Assembly (NCBI GenBank): GCA_018817515.1
Contig: JAHIUD010000030.1
Span: 1 to 64,000 of the forward strand
Direction of reading: 5' to 3'
DNA from: Pseudomonadota bacterium
GTDB lineage: Bacteria > Desulfobacterota > Desulfovibrionia > Desulfovibrionales > Desulfovibrionaceae
Length of the DNA: 64,000 nucleotides
The notes below the pieces were generated by a model that saw only the letters and a program-made list of their open reading frames with translations, was not told the origin of the DNA and did not search any database. The position numbers and the translations under genes are program-made. Positions within the stretch are counted from its first letter, which is position 1; each line of letters begins with the position of its first letter. Shown in pieces: positions 26,343-39,005 of this stretch.

Positions 26343-27302
26343 CTAGGCCAGCAGCCAGTGCCACAGGGGCAGGGTGACGAAGGACAGCGCCGTGCCGATG
26401 CCCACCAGAAGCGCGGCCAGCTCCGGGTCCAGCCCGCTGTCCGTGGCCAGGATGGCCCCCAGGACCATGGGCGGCATGGCCGCCTCGAACACCGTCACCT
26501 GGGCCACGGGCCCGGTGTTGCCAAAGCCTTTTGCCGCCACCAGCCAGATGAGCGCCGGGGCCAGGATCAGTTTGTAGACCAGGCCCAGGGCCAGCGGTTT
26601 GGCCTTGGCCCCAGGCAGGCGCAGGCTCAGCCCGAAGCCCACGGTCAAGAGCGAAAGTGGCACCAGGGTAGCGCCGATGCGCGAAAGCCCGGCAAGAACC
26701 CAATCCGGCAGGGGTACGGGCCTGAGCAGCAAACCCAGCACCAGCGCCTGAAAGGGCGGGAAGAGCAGCATCCGCTTGAGCGCACCCGCCATGGCCGCGC
26801 CAGCGCTCTCCGCCTGGCCGTCCGTACGGCCATTCGCATGGCCATTCGCATGGCCATGCGAATGGTCAGTAAGGTGCGAGGCCAGGAGCACGCCCGGCAC
26901 GGCCAGCACGATGCTGGTGCCGGGATTGTCGCAGAGGAAGGCCACAAAGGAGTACTGCGGGCCGTAAAAGGCCTCGATCATGGGCAGGCCGATGAAGATG
27001 GTGTTGCTCATGCCCCCGGCCAGCATCAGGCAGCCGAAGGTCTGGCGCGACAGGCCGAGAACCCGCGCCCCGAGTCCGAAAAACAGCGCCCCCCCGGCGA
27101 AGATGATCCAGGCCATGCTGCCGGGCAGGAGGATTTCGGCGGTGAGGGGCATGTTGCGCGCGGCCAGGAAGGCCACGGGCGGCACGCAGAACTGGATGAC
27201 CACCCCGGCCATGACGCGATTGGAATGCTCCGGCAGCCGCCCGGACAGGCGCAACAGGATGCCGGCGATCAGGCTTGCGGCGGCGACGAAGAGGCTGTCC
27301 AC
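26343..27302 (-). CDS. AEC family (auxin efflux carrier type) transporter
   Basis: 319 residues with ten hydrophobic segments in two halves, typical of AEC permeases such as malonate or malate exporters (GGMSNTIFIGLPMIEAFYG near residue 95). The central cytoplasmic loop, about residues 145-170, carries an unusual His-rich stretch, HSHGHANGHANGRTDG, encoded by repeated and palindromic 12-mers. GTG start with GGGAG upstream. The substrate is likely an organic acid or amino acid, but it is not determined by the sequence. Confidence 0.87.
   Translation of the reverse strand: MDSLFVAAASLIAGILLRLSGRLPEHSNRVMAGVVIQFCVPPVAFLAARNMPLTAEILLPGSMAWIIFAGGALFFGLGARVLGLSRQTFGCLMLAGGMSNTIFIGLPMIEAFYGPQYSFVAFLCDNPGTSIVLAVPGVLLASHLTDHSHGHANGHANGRTDGQAESAGAAMAGALKRMLLFPPFQALVLGLLLRPVPLPDWVLAGLSRIGATLVPLSLLTVGFGLSLRLPGAKAKPLALGLVYKLILAPALIWLVAAKGFGNTGPVAQVTVFEAAMPPMVLGAILATDSGLDPELAALLVGIGTALSFVTLPLWHWLLA
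26830..26865. repeat. Tandem plus palindromic 12-mers inside the AEC gene
   Basis: CCATTCGCATGG occurs at 26830-26841 and again at 26842-26853, followed by its exact complement at 26854-26865, so 26842-26865 is a perfect 24-base palindrome. It encodes the His/Asn/Gly-rich loop of the transporter and looks like a recent repeat expansion. Confidence 0.9.
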
Positions 27303-27338
27303 GGGACTCCCGCGTTAGATTGATGCTGCCAGACCGGG

Positions 27339-28151
27339 CTAAACGAAGATCGTCCCGCGCAGGTACAGCGCTGCCCGGCCCGCGATGCGCACCCGGTCGC
27401 CCAGAAGCTCGCAGAACAAGCGCCCTCCGCGTGCAGACGCCTGGAAGGCGTCGAGCCGGGTCTTGCCCAGGCGCGCGGCCCAGAACGGCGTGAGCAGGCT
27501 GTGCGCCGAGCCGGTCACCGGGTCCTCGGGGATGCCCACCTCCGGGCAGAACACCCGCGACACGAAGTCGAACCCGCCGCCCGGGCGTCCCGGTGCGCTG
27601 GCGATGTTGCAGACGTACGGCAGTTCGTGGAAGGCGGCGAGGTCAGGGGTCAGGCCCCGCACCACGTCCTCATGGGCGAAGACGCACAAGAGATCGCGCA
27701 GGGCATAGGCCTCCAGCGGCTGCGCGCCAAAGGCCCGGCACATGGTCTCGGTGATGGCGATGGGCTCAGGCGGCCAGGACGGGAAGTCCAGGACCAGCAG
27801 GTCGCCGTCCTGGTTCGTCTCGCGCTCGACAAACAGCGGGCCGCTCTGGGACTCGAAGCGCAGGCGCGGCCCGGCAAAGCCCAGCTCGTTGAAAAGCACG
27901 AAGGCGGCGGCCAGGGTGGCGTGGCCGCAGAGGTCGATCTCAAAGGTCGGCGTGAACCAGCGCAGGTGATAGCCCCGGTCAGCGCCAAGGGGCACGAAGA
28001 AGGCCGTCTCCGAGAGGTTGTTCTCCGCCGCGATGGCGGAGAGGGTCTCGTCGGGCAGCCAGGACGTAAGGGGCACCACGGCGGCCGGGTTGCCGGAGAA
28101 CACGCCCTCGGCAAAGGCGTCGACCTGGTAGAGCGGGAAGGCTTGCGCCAT
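27339..28151 (-). CDS. PhzF-family isomerase-like protein
   Basis: 270 residues, PhzF/YddE fold of two similar halves. Recognised by YQVDAFAEGVFSGNPAAVVPL, the catalytic-Glu motif NNLSETAFF near residue 45, EIDLCGHATLAAAFVL, and GIPEDPVTGSAHS near residue 215. Family members isomerise or epimerise small carboxylic acids; the substrate here is unknown. ATG 28151 begins MAQAFPLYQVDAF. Lies downstream of the LysE-type exporter, perhaps in the same - strand run. Confidence 0.9.
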   Translation of the reverse strand: MAQAFPLYQVDAFAEGVFSGNPAAVVPLTSWLPDETLSAIAAENNLSETAFFVPLGADRGYHLRWFTPTFEIDLCGHATLAAAFVLFNELGFAGPRLRFESQSGPLFVERETNQDGDLLVLDFPSWPPEPIAITETMCRAFGAQPLEAYALRDLLCVFAHEDVVRGLTPDLAAFHELPYVCNIASAPGRPGGGFDFVSRVFCPEVGIPEDPVTGSAHSLLTPFWAARLGKTRLDAFQASARGGRLFCELLGDRVRIAGRAALYLRGTIFV

Positions 28152-28204
28152 GGCTGTGTCCTTGGTTTCGGACGAGGGCTGGCCCTCGCGGCAAGAGGTG
28201 CGCC

Positions 28205-28834
28205 TCAAGCCGGGCGCTTGGCCAAGAGCGCCCACACACCGGCGCTGGTGAGCAGCGTGCCGCCCGCGCGGTTGAAGCGCCGCTGGGCCTGGGGTGAGGC
28301 CAGCAGGCCGCGCGCCGAGGCCGCGAATACTGCGTAAAGGGCCGCGTTGATGCTCGCCAGGATCACGAAGGTGGTGGCGAGAATCCAGAGCTGGCGGGCG
28401 TGATCCGCGCCCGGGTTGAGAAACTGCGGCAGGAAGGCCACGAAGAAGGCGATGCTCTTGGGGTTGAGGGCCGTGACCATGTAGGTGTTGGCGAACAGCC
28501 GCCAGCGGGACACGGACGTCTTTGGCGCGGTGATTTCCGTGGTGGGGGAAGCGTCTGCGCGCAGCATGCGCAGGCCCAGGAAGAGCAGGTACAGACCGCC
28601 TACCCACTTGAGCACGGTGAACCACAGCGCCGAGGCGGCCAGAAGCGCGCCCAGGCCCAGGGTCGACATGGCCAGGGCCGTCGAGTCGCCCAGGGCCACG
28701 GCGGCGACCAGCGGGACGTTGGCCCGGCGGCCGTGGGTCAGGGAGTAGCTGATGACCGTGAGGATGGTCGGCCCCGGAAGGACGAGCAGCAACGCCGACG
28801 CAGCCGCAAAGGCGAGCCAGAGTTCGATGGTCAT
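28205..28834 (-). CDS. LysE/RhtB family amino-acid exporter
   Basis: 209 residues with six hydrophobic segments, LysE superfamily. N-terminal LWLAFAAASALLLVLPGPTILTVISYSLTHG includes the conserved PGP motif, and the second half has TALNPKSIAFFVAFLPQF, typical of RhtB-type homoserine/threonine exporters. ATG with GGGAGAAG upstream. 35 bases after mrcA on the same strand. Confidence 0.9.
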   Translation of the reverse strand: MTIELWLAFAAASALLLVLPGPTILTVISYSLTHGRRANVPLVAAVALGDSTALAMSTLGLGALLAASALWFTVLKWVGGLYLLFLGLRMLRADASPTTEITAPKTSVSRWRLFANTYMVTALNPKSIAFFVAFLPQFLNPGADHARQLWILATTFVILASINAALYAVFAASARGLLASPQAQRRFNRAGGTLLTSAGVWALLAKRPA

Positions 28835-28869
28835 GGGCTTCTCCCTCTTGCCTGCGGGGCTTCTCGCCC

Positions 28870-31278
28870 CTAGAACGCCTGCTTCATCAGATCCGCGTCC
28901 GAGGCGGCGGAGCCTTCCGCCGCGCCCACGTCGGTGACGCTGGGCTGGGTGCCCTCCATAAAGGGCAGGAAGTAGCTCTCGGTCACGTGCTCGCCCTTGG
29001 AGCTCACCGCCTGGCTGTTCTCCACGCGCGACCAGACGATGCCCTCGGGCGGGGTGAAGTCCTCGGGCGGGTAGCGGTCCTCGATGGCCTGGCGGTAGGC
29101 CAGCCAGATGGGCAGGGCCGATGACGCGCCGGTGCCGCCCCGGCCCATGCTCTGGAGCTGGTCGTAGCCCACGTACACGCCGGTCAAGAGGTACGGGGTG
29201 TAGCCCATGAACCAGGCGTCCTGTTCGTTGTTGGTGGTGCCGGTCTTGCCCGCCAGGGGGCGTCCGAGCACCTTGGCCGCGCCGCCGGTGCCCACGTTGA
29301 TGACCTCTTTCATCATGGAGACCATGATGAAGGCGGTCTGCGGGCTCATGGCCTCCACGAACTCCGGCTCGGACTTGTACAGGGTCTCGCCCCAGGCGCT
29401 GCGCACCGAGAGCACCATGCGCGGCTTCACGTAGGAGCCGCCGTTGGGGAAGGTGGTGTAGGCCTGGCAGAGGTTGATCAGGGTCAGGGCCGAGGACCCG
29501 AGCGCAATGGATAGGTTCTCGGGCAGCTCGCTATCGATGCCCATGGCCTTGGCGCGTTCGATGACGGTCCGGATGCCGATCTTCTGGGCCACGCGGATGG
29601 TCACGAGGTTGCGCGAGCGGGCCAGGGCGGTGGAGAGCAGGGTGGGCCCGTAGAAGATGTTCTCGTAGTTTTCCGGGCGCCAGATGGTGCCCTGCTCCAC
29701 GTTGGCGAAGACGATGGGCGCGTCCATGATCACCGAGGCGGGCGTGAAGCCGTTGTCCAGCGCCGCCGAATAGACGATGGGCTTGAAGGACGAGCCGGGC
29801 TGGCGCTTGGCCTGGGTGGCGCGGTTGAACTGGCTCTTCTCGAAGCTGAAGCCGCCGGAAAGCGCCACGACCTCGCCGGTGGACGGCATCATGGACACCA
29901 GCGCGCCCTCGGGGCCGGGCTCGCGTTCCAGGTTCAGGGTGAAGCGGTCGGCCTTGTTGTCGCGCACGGTGACCCAGACGATGTCGCCCTTGTGCAGGAT
30001 GCGCGAGGGGTCGCCGGGCACGGGCGCGGCCGCGCCGGTGAGGCCCTTGACGGCATTGCGGCACCAGGTGGTGGTGCTGGCCGGGATGTCGCCGGTGTGC
30101 TGACCGAAGCGGACCGTGGCCTTGTCCTTGGCGGTGTCGACCACCAGGGCGCGCAGCCAGGCGCCGGGCTTCAACACGTCGCCGCGTCCTTCCTCCAGGA
30201 AGCGGGCGTATTCCTCGGGCTTGAGGTGTCCGGCCGGACCTTCCCAGCCCTTGCGCTTGGCGATGTCGGCCAGGCCGCGATGCATGGCGTTGTCGGCGGC
30301 GACCTGGTGCGGAATCTCGCAGGCGGTCTCCACCGTGAGCCCGCCCTGATACACCTCGTCCTCGCCGTACTTGTCCACCAGGAAGCGGCGCACCTCTTCG
30401 AGGTAGTACGCGCCGATCTTCCAGGAATGGTCCTCCATGCTCCTGTACACGAGCTTCTGGGCCAGGGCCTGGTCGTGCTGGGGCTGGGTGATGAAGCCCT
30501 GGGAGAGCATCTGGTCGAGGACGTATTTCTGGCGGGCCTTGGCCGCGACAGGGTCGGAATAGGGGTTGTAGCGGCTGGGGGCCTGGGGCAGGCCTGCCAC
30601 GATGGCGCTTTCGGCCAGGGTCAGGTCCTTCACGTGCTTGCCGAAGTATTCCCGCGCCGCCGCCTCGACTCCATAGGCCTTGGAGCCCAGGTAGATCTGG
30701 TTCAGGTAGATGGTCAGGATCTCGTCTTTGGTCAGGTAGTTCTCCAGCTGGTAGGCCAGCATGGCTTCCTTGATCTTGCGCTCGAAGCTCTTTTCCGGCG
30801 TCAGGAGCAGCCGCTTCACCACCTGCTGGGTGATGGTGCTGCCGCCCTGCTTGATGCCCCCGGCCTTGAGGTTCATGAGCATGGCCCGGGCGATGGCCCA
30901 GGGGTCGATGCCGTCGTGCTTGTAGAAGCCGGAGTCCTCGGCGGCCAGGAAGGCCTTGGGCAGGTGCGCGGGCATGTCCTGCAGGCGCACCAGAAAGCGC
31001 TTCTCCTTGTAGAAATAGCCGAGCACCTGGTTGTCGCGCGCCAGTACCGTGGTCACCAGTGGCGGCTTGTAGTCGGTGATGGATCTGAAGCCGGGCAGGT
31101 CGTGGGACAGCCACCAGAACGCCAGGACCACCAGGGCGATTCCAATCAGGGGCAAGGATAAAAGGCTCCACAGAACCTTGCGTTTGAATCGTCTGCTGCG
31201 TCTCATGGCTGCGTTACTTCCGGGCTTCTTTTTCGTGTTTCGGCTCGTGCTCTTCGGCGGCATCTTCTTTGCGGGCAT
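28870..31278 (-). CDS. mrcA: Penicillin-binding protein 1A
   Basis: 802-residue bifunctional peptidoglycan synthase. Short basic cytoplasmic tail, one membrane anchor (about 35-57), a GT51 glycosyltransferase domain with catalytic Glu in AAEDSGFYKHDGID (near 113) and QGGSTITQQVVK, an OB-like insert, then the transpeptidase with SSFK (near 495), SRN (near 555) and KTGT (near 677). 802 residues is normal for PBP1A. It begins one base after the YkgJ-like gene stop, so the two are one transcription unit. Symbol by family, though ponA-type names are also used. Confidence 0.95.
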   Translation of the reverse strand: MPAKKMPPKSTSRNTKKKPGSNAAMRRSRRFKRKVLWSLLSLPLIGIALVVLAFWWLSHDLPGFRSITDYKPPLVTTVLARDNQVLGYFYKEKRFLVRLQDMPAHLPKAFLAAEDSGFYKHDGIDPWAIARAMLMNLKAGGIKQGGSTITQQVVKRLLLTPEKSFERKIKEAMLAYQLENYLTKDEILTIYLNQIYLGSKAYGVEAAAREYFGKHVKDLTLAESAIVAGLPQAPSRYNPYSDPVAAKARQKYVLDQMLSQGFITQPQHDQALAQKLVYRSMEDHSWKIGAYYLEEVRRFLVDKYGEDEVYQGGLTVETACEIPHQVAADNAMHRGLADIAKRKGWEGPAGHLKPEEYARFLEEGRGDVLKPGAWLRALVVDTAKDKATVRFGQHTGDIPASTTTWCRNAVKGLTGAAAPVPGDPSRILHKGDIVWVTVRDNKADRFTLNLEREPGPEGALVSMMPSTGEVVALSGGFSFEKSQFNRATQAKRQPGSSFKPIVYSAALDNGFTPASVIMDAPIVFANVEQGTIWRPENYENIFYGPTLLSTALARSRNLVTIRVAQKIGIRTVIERAKAMGIDSELPENLSIALGSSALTLINLCQAYTTFPNGGSYVKPRMVLSVRSAWGETLYKSEPEFVEAMSPQTAFIMVSMMKEVINVGTGGAAKVLGRPLAGKTGTTNNEQDAWFMGYTPYLLTGVYVGYDQLQSMGRGGTGASSALPIWLAYRQAIEDRYPPEDFTPPEGIVWSRVENSQAVSSKGEHVTESYFLPFMEGTQPSVTDVGAAEGSAASDADLMKQAF

Positions 31279-31818
31279 TTAGCGGCGCTCCGTGAGGCCC
31301 CAGGCCTCGCGCAATCGGTGGTACAGGTCGAAAACGCCCGTCTCGGTCATCCCCAGGCGTTTGAGCAGCCCGCCCCCGCCGCGACTCTCGCGCAGGGCCT
31401 GGCACTCCTTGAACTCGAAATACATCTGCCGGCCCGCGCGGATCCAGAACGGGAAGAGGCGGCAGTACAGGGGCCGGGCCTCACGCGGGAGGCTGCAACC
31501 CCGCGGCCCCAGGAGCAGGCATTCGCCGGTCAGGCTCACGGCCAGGCGGTCGTGGAAACCCTCGGTGGGGAACAGCGCGCGCACCTTTTCGCCCTCGCCC
31601 GGGAACAGGCGGCAGAGATTGTCCACAAAGCCCGCCGTGTTGGCCTGGCTGGAAAACATCTCCGGTGTGGCCCCGGCGGCCTGCATGGCAGTGCGCTCGC
31701 TGCCGGAGAGCGGGAAGCAGAACTCCTCCGAACCGGGCGAGAGGGTGCAGCAGGTGCCGGAGGATTGCGCGCAGCGGCTGCAGGCGTCTCCGGCGGGGGC
31801 AGGTGCTGCGAAGTTCAT
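31279..31818 (-). CDS. YkgJ-type Cys-rich zinc/iron-chelating domain protein
   Basis: 179 residues of the YkgJ/UPF0153 cysteine-cluster family. Cysteines occur at CSRC and TCCT near the N-terminus, CSLPREARPLYCRLFPFW in the middle and KECQAL, the pattern thought to bind zinc or iron. Cytosolic. Function of the family is not established. It is squeezed between kdsD (9-base gap) and mrcA (adjacent), which suggests a link with envelope synthesis or only co-transcription. Confidence 0.88.
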   Translation of the reverse strand: MNFAAPAPAGDACSRCAQSSGTCCTLSPGSEEFCFPLSGSERTAMQAAGATPEMFSSQANTAGFVDNLCRLFPGEGEKVRALFPTEGFHDRLAVSLTGECLLLGPRGCSLPREARPLYCRLFPFWIRAGRQMYFEFKECQALRESRGGGGLLKRLGMTETGVFDLYHRLREAWGLTERR

Positions 31819-31827
31819 GTTCAGGGG

Positions 31828-32841
31828 CTACTCCGGGGCGAAGCGGACGTGGCCCTTGCCCAGCAGGTCGTGCAGGTGCACGATCCCGGCCAGGCTGCCG
31901 TCCTCGGCCAGCACCGGCAGCACGGTGATCTGCCGGGCCTCCATGAGGTCCAGCACCTGGGCCGCGGTTGCCGTTGTGCTGGCGCTGCGCGGCTCGAGCG
32001 TCATGAAGGCGGACACCGGCCAGGTGGGGTTGTAGCCGTTTTCATGGAACAGCATGCGGCGCACGTCGCCATCGGTGAGCACGCCCGTCAGCCGTCCGGC
32101 ATCGTCCGTCACGGCCACAAGGCCGAAGCCCCCGGCGTTCAACGCGGCCAGCGCCTGGGAGACGGGGGCCGTCTGCGTCGTCACGGGCAGTTTTTGGGTG
32201 TGCATGAGCGCGGTCACGGGCTGCGAAAGGCGTGCGCCAAGAGCTCCGGCCGGGTGCACGCGCTTGAAGTCCTTGGTGCCGAAGTCCTTGATGCGCATGA
32301 GGCACACGGCCAGCGCGTCGCCCACGGCCAGGGCCGCAGTGGTGCTGGCCGTGGGGGCCAGGTTCATGGGGCAGGCCTCGCGCGGGACTTTGGCCTCGAT
32401 GACCACGTCGGAGAGGCGCGCCAGGGTGGAGTCCGCGCCGGAGGTGATGCCCACCACCGACACGCCAAGCGCGCGCAGGGCAGGCAGCAGGTTGTTCAGT
32501 TCGTCGGTCTCGCCGGAGTTGGACAGGGCCAGCACGACGTCCTCTTTGCGGATCATGCCCAGGTCGCCGTGGGCGCCCTCCACCGGATGCAGGAAGAAGG
32601 CCGGGGTGCCGGTGCTGGAGAGCGTGGCCGCGATCTTGCGGGCCACCAGCCCGGACTTGCCGATGCCCGTGACCACCACACGGCCTTTGCAGGCGGAGAG
32701 AAGGTCCAGAGCCTCAGTGAAGCCGCCATTGAGCTGGCCGCGCACGGCCAAAAGGCCCTCCACCTCGATGTCCAGGACCTCGCGGGCCAGCTCAAGCCAG
32801 CCGCCGACCGGCGGTGTGCCGTTATGTGGGCAGTCGCTCAT
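31828..32841 (-). CDS. kdsD: D-arabinose 5-phosphate isomerase (KdsD/KpsF)
   Basis: 337 residues; converts ribulose 5-phosphate to arabinose 5-phosphate, first step of Kdo synthesis for lipopolysaccharide. An N-terminal SIS domain holds VTGIGKSGLVARKIAATLSSTGTP and the catalytic-His region LHPVEGAHGDLGMI; two CBS domains lie at about 215-270 and 280-337 (GVLTDGDVRRML, GIVHLHDLLGKG). 8 bases downstream of purF. Confidence 0.94.
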   Translation of the reverse strand: MSDCPHNGTPPVGGWLELAREVLDIEVEGLLAVRGQLNGGFTEALDLLSACKGRVVVTGIGKSGLVARKIAATLSSTGTPAFFLHPVEGAHGDLGMIRKEDVVLALSNSGETDELNNLLPALRALGVSVVGITSGADSTLARLSDVVIEAKVPREACPMNLAPTASTTAALAVGDALAVCLMRIKDFGTKDFKRVHPAGALGARLSQPVTALMHTQKLPVTTQTAPVSQALAALNAGGFGLVAVTDDAGRLTGVLTDGDVRRMLFHENGYNPTWPVSAFMTLEPRSASTTATAAQVLDLMEARQITVLPVLAEDGSLAGIVHLHDLLGKGHVRFAPE

Positions 32842-32849
32842 GGCCTTGC

Positions 32850-34253
32850 CTAGCCGACCACCTTGGACTCGGCCTCAAGGCACATCTTGCCCATGTGCGC
32901 GCAGGGCGCAATGGGGTAGTTGCCGTCGAAGCAGGCCAGGCAGTGGGCGTCTTTTTCCACCACGGAGTCCAGCAGGCCGGGGATGGACAGGTAGTGCAGG
33001 CTGTCCAGGCCGATGAACCGGGCGATGTCGTTGACCGGAGTCGTGGCGGCGATGAGCTCGCCCTTGCTGGAGAAGTCGATGCCGTAGAAGCAGGGGAAGC
33101 GGATGGCCGGGCAGGACACGCGCATGTGGATCTCGCGCGCACCCATCTCGCGCAGCTTTTTCACGCGGGTTCGGATGGTGGTGCCGCGCACGATGGAGTC
33201 CTCGACGATCAAGATGCGCTTGCCCTCGATCATGCTGCGCACGGGGTTCAATTTCACGCGCACGCTGAAGTTGCGCATGTCCTGGCTGGGCTGGATGAAG
33301 GTGCGGCCCACATAGTGGTTGCGGATCATGGCCAGCTCCAGCGGCAGGCCCGAGGCCTGGGAATAGCCCACGGCGGCGTAGTTGCCGGAGTCCGGGAAGG
33401 GCATGACGAAGTCCGCTTCCACAGGGGCTTCCATGGCCAGCTTGGCGCCCATGGCCTTGCGGCGCTCGTACACGCCCTCGTCAAAGACCATGGAGTCGGG
33501 CCGGGCGAAGTAGATGAGTTCGAAGATGCACTGGCGCTTGGGGGCCGTTTCCAGCAGGCGGTGGCTGGTGAGCCGTCCGCCCTCGATGACGATCATCTCG
33601 CCGGGCTCCACCTGGCGGATGTACTCGGCCTCGATCAAGTCAAAGGCGCAGGTCTCGGAGGCGAAGACGTAGTTGTCGTTCAGGCGGCCCAGGCACAGGG
33701 GGCGCAGCCCGTGGGGATCGCGCACGGCGATGAGCTTGTTGTTGGCCAGGATCAGGAGCGAGTAAGCGCCCTTCACCCGGGAGCAGGCCTTGAGGATGGC
33801 GTCCTCGATGGTGCTGCCGTTCATGTGCTTGGCGATCAAGTGGACAAAGACCTCGGTGTCCATGGTGGTCTGGAAGATGGAGCCGTCGTGCTCCAGCTCC
33901 TGCCGCAACTCAAGGGTGTTCACCAGATTGCCGTTGTGGCCCACGCCGATGTGCCAGTCCTTGAAGCGCACCAGGAAGGGCTGGGCGTTTCTGATGAGCG
34001 AGACGCCGGTGGTGGAGTAGCGGACGTGGCCCAGGGCGATGGAGCCCTTGAGCTCCTTGCCCAGGTGGCGTTCGCTGAACACGTCGTGCACCAGGCCCAT
34101 GCCGCGCTGCTCGCGGATGCCCTGCCCGTCCCAGGTGACGATGCCGGCAGACTCCTGTCCGCGGTGCTGCAGGGCATAGAGCCCGAAATAGGCCATGCGC
34201 GCGGCCTCGGGGTGTCCGTAGATGCCGAATAGACCGCAATAATCACGCTTCAT
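32850..34253 (-). CDS. purF: Amidophosphoribosyltransferase
   Basis: 467 residues; first step of de novo purine synthesis, PRPP plus glutamine to phosphoribosylamine. Short propeptide MKRDY precedes the nucleophile Cys6 of CGLFGIYG, as in Bacillus-type enzymes. PRPP motif ILIVEDSIVRGTT lies near residue 360. Cysteines in QCIFEL, RFPCFYGIDF and HCLACFDGNYP match the [4Fe-4S] ligands of the B. subtilis enzyme, so it probably has an oxygen-sensitive cluster. ATG 34253 is chosen because the propeptide is then 5 residues long. Confidence 0.96.
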   Translation of the reverse strand: MKRDYCGLFGIYGHPEAARMAYFGLYALQHRGQESAGIVTWDGQGIREQRGMGLVHDVFSERHLGKELKGSIALGHVRYSTTGVSLIRNAQPFLVRFKDWHIGVGHNGNLVNTLELRQELEHDGSIFQTTMDTEVFVHLIAKHMNGSTIEDAILKACSRVKGAYSLLILANNKLIAVRDPHGLRPLCLGRLNDNYVFASETCAFDLIEAEYIRQVEPGEMIVIEGGRLTSHRLLETAPKRQCIFELIYFARPDSMVFDEGVYERRKAMGAKLAMEAPVEADFVMPFPDSGNYAAVGYSQASGLPLELAMIRNHYVGRTFIQPSQDMRNFSVRVKLNPVRSMIEGKRILIVEDSIVRGTTIRTRVKKLREMGAREIHMRVSCPAIRFPCFYGIDFSSKGELIAATTPVNDIARFIGLDSLHYLSIPGLLDSVVEKDAHCLACFDGNYPIAPCAHMGKMCLEAESKVVG

Positions 34254-34355
34254 TTGGTGTGTCCTGTCCGGTGCTTGTCCGCCGGTTGAGCAAATGACAT
34301 ATCCGCCGGAGGGCACTGCGCCCCCCGGTCTCTGCCTCGGTCCTGTGGCGGACCG

Positions 34356-37592
<3,237 letters not shown>

Positions 37593-37799
37593 TGATTCCG
37601 CCGGTGTGAGGTTTGAGTGGTTCTTGGCCGGGCGTTGAAACGGGAGTGATGTACGACATTCGCCGCCAGCAGGCAAGGGGCAAGCCTCCGCCGGTCCCGG
37701 CGCCCGGCAGCGGCGGCAGCGCCCGGTAGTTGACAGCATTGCCTTGATATCCTAGGTCGTTTAGACGTAGTAAAAATCAATCCGAGCTTGGGGGGAATC

Positions 37800-38285
37800 A
37801 TGGCGCGAGAAAAATCATTCCCGCTTCTGCTGTGCGCTTGCCTGGCCTGTGTTCTGCTCTTTGCCTGCGCTCCCAGAAATCCCGCAGCCGGGACCGCGCC
37901 CCTGAAAGACATCAAGTTCATGGACACCACGGGCTTCGACTACAAGCTCTCGGCCTCCCTTGAAGCCAAGCTGCCGAGCGTGGACGTGACCTTCCCGGCT
38001 GTCATCACCCTGAACAACATCCCCGCGCGCATCGACAAGTGGCTCTCCGTGGTCGAGAAGTTCGGCGGCAAGGTGGAAATCCAGGCCGAACCCGAACCGG
38101 GCCGCGGGCTGATCACCGAAATTTTCTCCATCTTCATCAAGGCCTTCGAGGCCGCCGAGGAAAAGCTCATCTACGCGCCCGCCAAGGACTACAACGTCCT
38201 TGTCTCCTACCAGGCCCAGACCGGCATCATCACCAGAATGGCCTTTACGCGCAAGACCGGGCCAGGCCAGGCTGCGGCAAAATAG
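37800..38285 (+). CDS. Putative lipoprotein
   Basis: 161 residues. Signal peptide with a lipobox, LLFAC, at about residues 23-27, so probably a lipid-anchored envelope protein. The mature part is about 135 residues and contains no other cysteine; FDYKLSASLEAKLPSVDVTF and NIPARIDKWLSVVEKFGG are not motifs I recognise. ATG with GGGGGGAATC immediately upstream. Divergent from carB across 207 bases. Function unknown. Confidence 0.82.
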   Translation: MAREKSFPLLLCACLACVLLFACAPRNPAAGTAPLKDIKFMDTTGFDYKLSASLEAKLPSVDVTFPAVITLNNIPARIDKWLSVVEKFGGKVEIQAEPEPGRGLITEIFSIFIKAFEAAEEKLIYAPAKDYNVLVSYQAQTGIITRMAFTRKTGPGQAAAK

Positions 38286-38382
38286 CGGCGAAATAACGGC
38301 GAAATTAGCCTAAAGGATCCGGCAAATCCGTCCGAAGAGATTGCAACTGACGAGATTGACCTCTCGAAAGAACATACCCTTG

Positions 38383-38429
38383 GCTCAAGGCCGCTGGCGG
38401 AAGATAGGCTTCTGTTGGCGGCCTTGAGC
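38383..38429. terminator. Convergent hairpin between lipoprotein and USP genes
   Basis: GCTCAAGGCCGC (38383-38394) pairs perfectly with GCGGCCTTGAGC (38418-38429), enclosing an inner stem of GGAAG/CTTC type. No clear T-run on either strand, so it could be a Rho-assisted end or an RNA-stability element for the converging genes. Confidence 0.55.
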
Positions 38430-38516
38430 TGTTCTGGGCGCGGGCGAAAACCAGCAGATGTTCAGGGCCCCACAGGCGTGAGTGCGGCCATGCAGCGCTT
38501 GAAGAAAGCCCCCGGC

Positions 38517-38972
38517 CTACTGCACCACCCACACCGCGCAGTTCTTGGCGTTGTGCACCAGCTTGTTTGACACGCTTCCGAAGAGGAACTCTTCGCCCTT
38601 GGTCAGACCCCGGCGGCCCACCACAAGGGTGCCGAAGCCGCCCTCCTGTTGCACGTCCAGGATGGTCTGGGCGATGCTCGGCTCGGCGCTGCACAAGACC
38701 GTGCGCTCGAACACCGCCGAGTCCGGGATACCTGCGGCCACAAGCCTGCCTCGCGCGGACTTGAGGAAGTCGAAGACGCGCTCATGGTCCAGCCTGCACT
38801 GGTTCAGCCAGGCAGCTTCGTCCTCGTACCTGTCGCGGTTGGGCGCGCGTTCGATGTACAAAAGGGTCACGCGTACACCCTGGGAGTTGGCCAGGATGGT
38901 TCCGGCGTAGTCCACGGCGCGCATGGCGTTGTCAGAGGAATCGACGCTGATGAGGATGTTCTTGAAGTCCAT
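38517..38972 (-). CDS. Universal stress protein, UspA family
   Basis: 151 residues, UspA fold. N-terminal ILISVDSSDNAMRAVDYA and the nucleotide-loop-like GTLVVGRRGLTKGEEFLFGSVS near the C-terminus (GxxG-9x-GS pattern) suggest an ATP-binding type. GGAGGAAATC upstream of the ATG. It lies 33 bases downstream of the kinase-like gene on the same strand, so the pair is probably co-transcribed and may be functionally linked. Confidence 0.92.
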   Translation of the reverse strand: MDFKNILISVDSSDNAMRAVDYAGTILANSQGVRVTLLYIERAPNRDRYEDEAAWLNQCRLDHERVFDFLKSARGRLVAAGIPDSAVFERTVLCSAEPSIAQTILDVQQEGGFGTLVVGRRGLTKGEEFLFGSVSNKLVHNAKNCAVWVVQ

Positions 38973-39005
38973 GATTTCCTCCGTTCTTGCTCGTGAAGCC
39001 GGGGG

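Noticed and set aside
37730-37758. Promoter (TTGACA then TAGGTC) upstream of the lipoprotein gene
   Set aside because: Good -35 but the -10 matches only 2 of 6 bases at 17-base spacing.
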